From positions 1 to 7,771 of the forward strand of contig SLIE01000093.1 in assembly GCA_007135795.1 (NCBI GenBank): a DNA stretch of 7,771 bases, written 5' to 3'. Source of the DNA: Desulfobacterales bacterium. GTDB lineage: Bacteria; Desulfobacterota; Desulfobacteria; Desulfobacterales; Desulfosalsimonadaceae. Positions 6,730-7,771 of the stretch are shown here, in pieces. Numbering within the stretch: the first letter of the stretch is position 1; the number at the start of each line of letters is the position of its first letter. The notes beneath the pieces were generated by a model. It made no database searches and was not told where the DNA came from. It worked only from the letters and a program-made list of their open reading frames with translations. The position numbers and the translations under genes were made by a program.

Positions 6730-7497
6730 ATGATTGATGATAACAGGTATTTCAGGCGCAATCGGCAAGCTGTCGTATTTGATTCGGCGTGCTTTTATAT
6801 CACCGCTCTTCTGGTAGTGGCGGTGCTGATTGTGCCGGTCCTTCCGAAAACCGCGTATACGAATACGAACCCGTCTGTCGTTGCAACAGCTCAGCGAATC
6901 ATTGTCATAGACCCCGGGCATGGCGGTCATGACCACGGTGTAATAGGTGCGCAGGGGCTTTCGGAAAAACAGGTGATGCTCGAGATCGCCCGGCACATCA
7001 GCGAGCGCCTTGGGTCTGAATTCAAGGTGCAGCTGACGCGCACGGGCAATTATAATATGGACATACGATCGCGCATGTCGATTGCCAATAATCACAAGGC
7101 TGATCTTTTTTTAAGTCTTCATGCCGGCGGCAGCAGCAGAAGCGGGGTGAGCGGGTGGACCGTTTATCACCACCAGCTGAAAACGGGTTCTCAAAATTTT
7201 TCCGGAAACGAGCAGGCGCCATTTTTCTGGAATCAATTGCAACAGCGGCACATCTCCGCTGCGACCCGTCTTGCGGCAAATATCGGCAAACGCCTGGAAG
7301 CCGGCGCTGCCGGACAGCCGGTGGATATTATTGGCGCGCCCCTTGCTGTTCTTTCCGGGGCAAACATGCCGGCTGTGCTTGTCGAAACAGGTTACCTGAC
7401 GCATCCGCCGACAGCACGGAGCCTTGCACAGGTGGCCTTTGTCAAAGCGATTGCGGACGATATTGCCGGGGGGATAAGGGATTTTTTTGAAAAGTAG
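6730..7497 (+). CDS. Membrane-anchored N-acetylmuramoyl-L-alanine amidase (Amidase_3 family)
   Basis: This family consists of zinc enzymes that cut the bond between N-acetylmuramic acid and L-alanine in peptidoglycan. The protein has 255 residues. A short, basic N-terminus (about 1-18) precedes one hydrophobic segment at about 21-39, either a membrane anchor or an uncleaved signal. The catalytic domain runs from about residue 55 to the end and would lie in the periplasm. The expected zinc ligands are His64 in DPGHGG, Glu79 in GLSEK and His131 in SLHAGGS. The catalytic Glu219 is in AVLVETGYLTH. The third motif has Gly where many homologues have the Asn of HAN. There is no SPOR, LysM or AMIN domain, so septal targeting is not evident. 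The ATG is preceded by AGGGGAA at a long spacing of about 13 bases, so initiation may be weak, and a CTG at 6721 in frame is possible but less likely. It is divergent from tRNA-Leu and tig and stands alone. Confidence 0.88.
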   Translation: MIDDNRYFRRNRQAVVFDSACFYITALLVVAVLIVPVLPKTAYTNTNPSVVATAQRIIVIDPGHGGHDHGVIGAQGLSEKQVMLEIARHISERLGSEFKVQLTRTGNYNMDIRSRMSIANNHKADLFLSLHAGGSSRSGVSGWTVYHHQLKTGSQNFSGNEQAPFFWNQLQQRHISAATRLAANIGKRLEAGAAGQPVDIIGAPLAVLSGANMPAVLVETGYLTHPPTARSLAQVAFVKAIADDIAGGIRDFFEK

Positions 7498-7604
7498 CGG
7501 GCCGGAGACAAAAGGCACAACCCATGTCCACAAAATACATGCATAACATGAAAGAAGCCCGCCAATGCAAGGGCGAACAATTATTTTGCTTTCGGCGGAA
7601 GAAC

Positions 7605-7636
7605 AATCGCATGGGAGGCAAGCGATTCCATTTTTT
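7605..7636 (+). terminator. Weak terminator candidate after the amidase gene
   Basis: AATCGC (7605-7610) and GCGATT (7622-7627) form a perfect 6-base stem with an 11-base loop, followed after three bases by six T residues (7631-7636). It lies about 110 bases after the amidase stop and before tRNA-Pro. The stem is short and the T-run is offset, so this is only a suggestion. Confidence 0.3.
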
Positions 7637-7658
7637 CGTTTGACTGCCAAATAAGGGC

Positions 7659-7687
7659 TTGAAGAAGCGCAAAAAGAATGGTAGATA
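7659..7687 (+). promoter_or_regulatory. Candidate promoter for tRNA-Pro
   Basis: TTGAAG (7659-7664) is followed after 17 bases by TAGATA (7682-7687). The -35 box is fair (TTGA conserved) and the -10 box is poor. Transcription would begin near 7694, about 11 bases before the tRNA 5' end, a sensible distance. The match is not strong enough to be sure. Confidence 0.3.
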
Positions 7688-7704
7688 AAACCGGAATATG
7701 AAAA

Positions 7705-7771
7705 CGGGGCGTGGCGCAGTCTGGCAGCGCGCCTGCTTTGGGAGCAGGAAGCCGGAGGTTCAAATCCTCTC
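7705..7771 (+). tRNA. tRNA-Pro (anticodon UGG), 3' end cut by window edge
   Basis: The gene starts CGGGGCG, followed by TG and a GCGC/GCGC D-stem. The anticodon stem CCTGC/GCAGG surrounds TTTGGGA, giving anticodon TGG. The T-arm GGAGG/CCTCT surrounds TTCAAAT. The 3' side of the acceptor stem lies outside the window. A 5' C in the acceptor is typical of bacterial tRNA-Pro. It is on the strand opposite to the other three tRNAs. Confidence 0.95.

Noticed and set aside
7524..7643. Small plus-strand ORF of 39 codons after the amidase, with AAAGG 8 bases upstream
   Set aside because: The product is short, basic and without recognisable features. The end overlaps the proposed terminator T-run, and codon use does not look protein-like. 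It would need conservation to be accepted.
7581..7763. Minus-strand ORF of 60 codons running through tRNA-Pro
   Set aside because: Its start lies inside the tRNA gene and there is no ribosome binding site. The part outside the tRNA has only one late ATG.
1..7771. Integrated element at one of the four tRNA genes
   Set aside because: No integrase, no duplicated tRNA 3' end and no direct repeats flanking foreign-looking DNA were found in the window.

Overview
The window (about 7.8 kb, moderate GC) carries a bacterial proteostasis locus on the minus strand in the order tRNA-Leu(UAG), tig, clpP, clpX, lon, tRNA-Val(UAC), tRNA-Asp(GUC). A divergent cell-wall amidase gene and a tRNA-Pro(UGG) lie on the plus strand. 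The tig-clpP-clpX-lon order is widespread in Gram-negative and some other bacteria. The general style of the Lon, ClpX and trigger factor sequences, together with a stand-alone membrane-anchored Amidase_3 protein, suggests a deltaproteobacterium (Desulfobacterota, perhaps a sulfate reducer). That placement is an impression from sequence, not a database result.

Layout: 1-167 holds tRNA-Asp (cut by the window edge) and tRNA-Val, with a candidate promoter at 262-290 just beyond the end of lon. lon occupies 319-2718. The 2719-2970 gap holds the lon promoter, a terminator-like hairpin whose T-run merges into the lon -35 box, and two more perfect inverted repeats. clpX (2971-4230) and clpP (4234-4851) are 3 bases apart. 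tig (4908-6251) is 56 bases upstream of clpP. tRNA-Leu is at 6343-6426. The 303-base gap 6427-6729 holds regulatory sequence for the amidase gene, including paired PhoB-box-like direct repeats and a good sigma-70-type promoter. The amidase gene is 6730-7497. The 7498-7704 gap holds a weak terminator candidate and a candidate tRNA-Pro promoter. tRNA-Pro runs off the right edge.

How the genes work together: trigger factor catches nascent chains at the ribosome exit tunnel, ClpX unfolds substrates and threads them into the ClpP chamber, and Lon is an independent ATP-dependent protease. tig-clpP-clpX look like one transcription unit and lon appears to have its own promoter. All four proteins look intact with their key catalytic residues. 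The amidase belongs to a different process (peptidoglycan hydrolysis) and only shares the intergenic region.

I found no evidence of a new defence, mobile or biosynthetic system here. The points most worth checking are small: the tandem repeats upstream of the amidase, the terminator/promoter fusion before lon, and start-codon decisions for clpP and lon.
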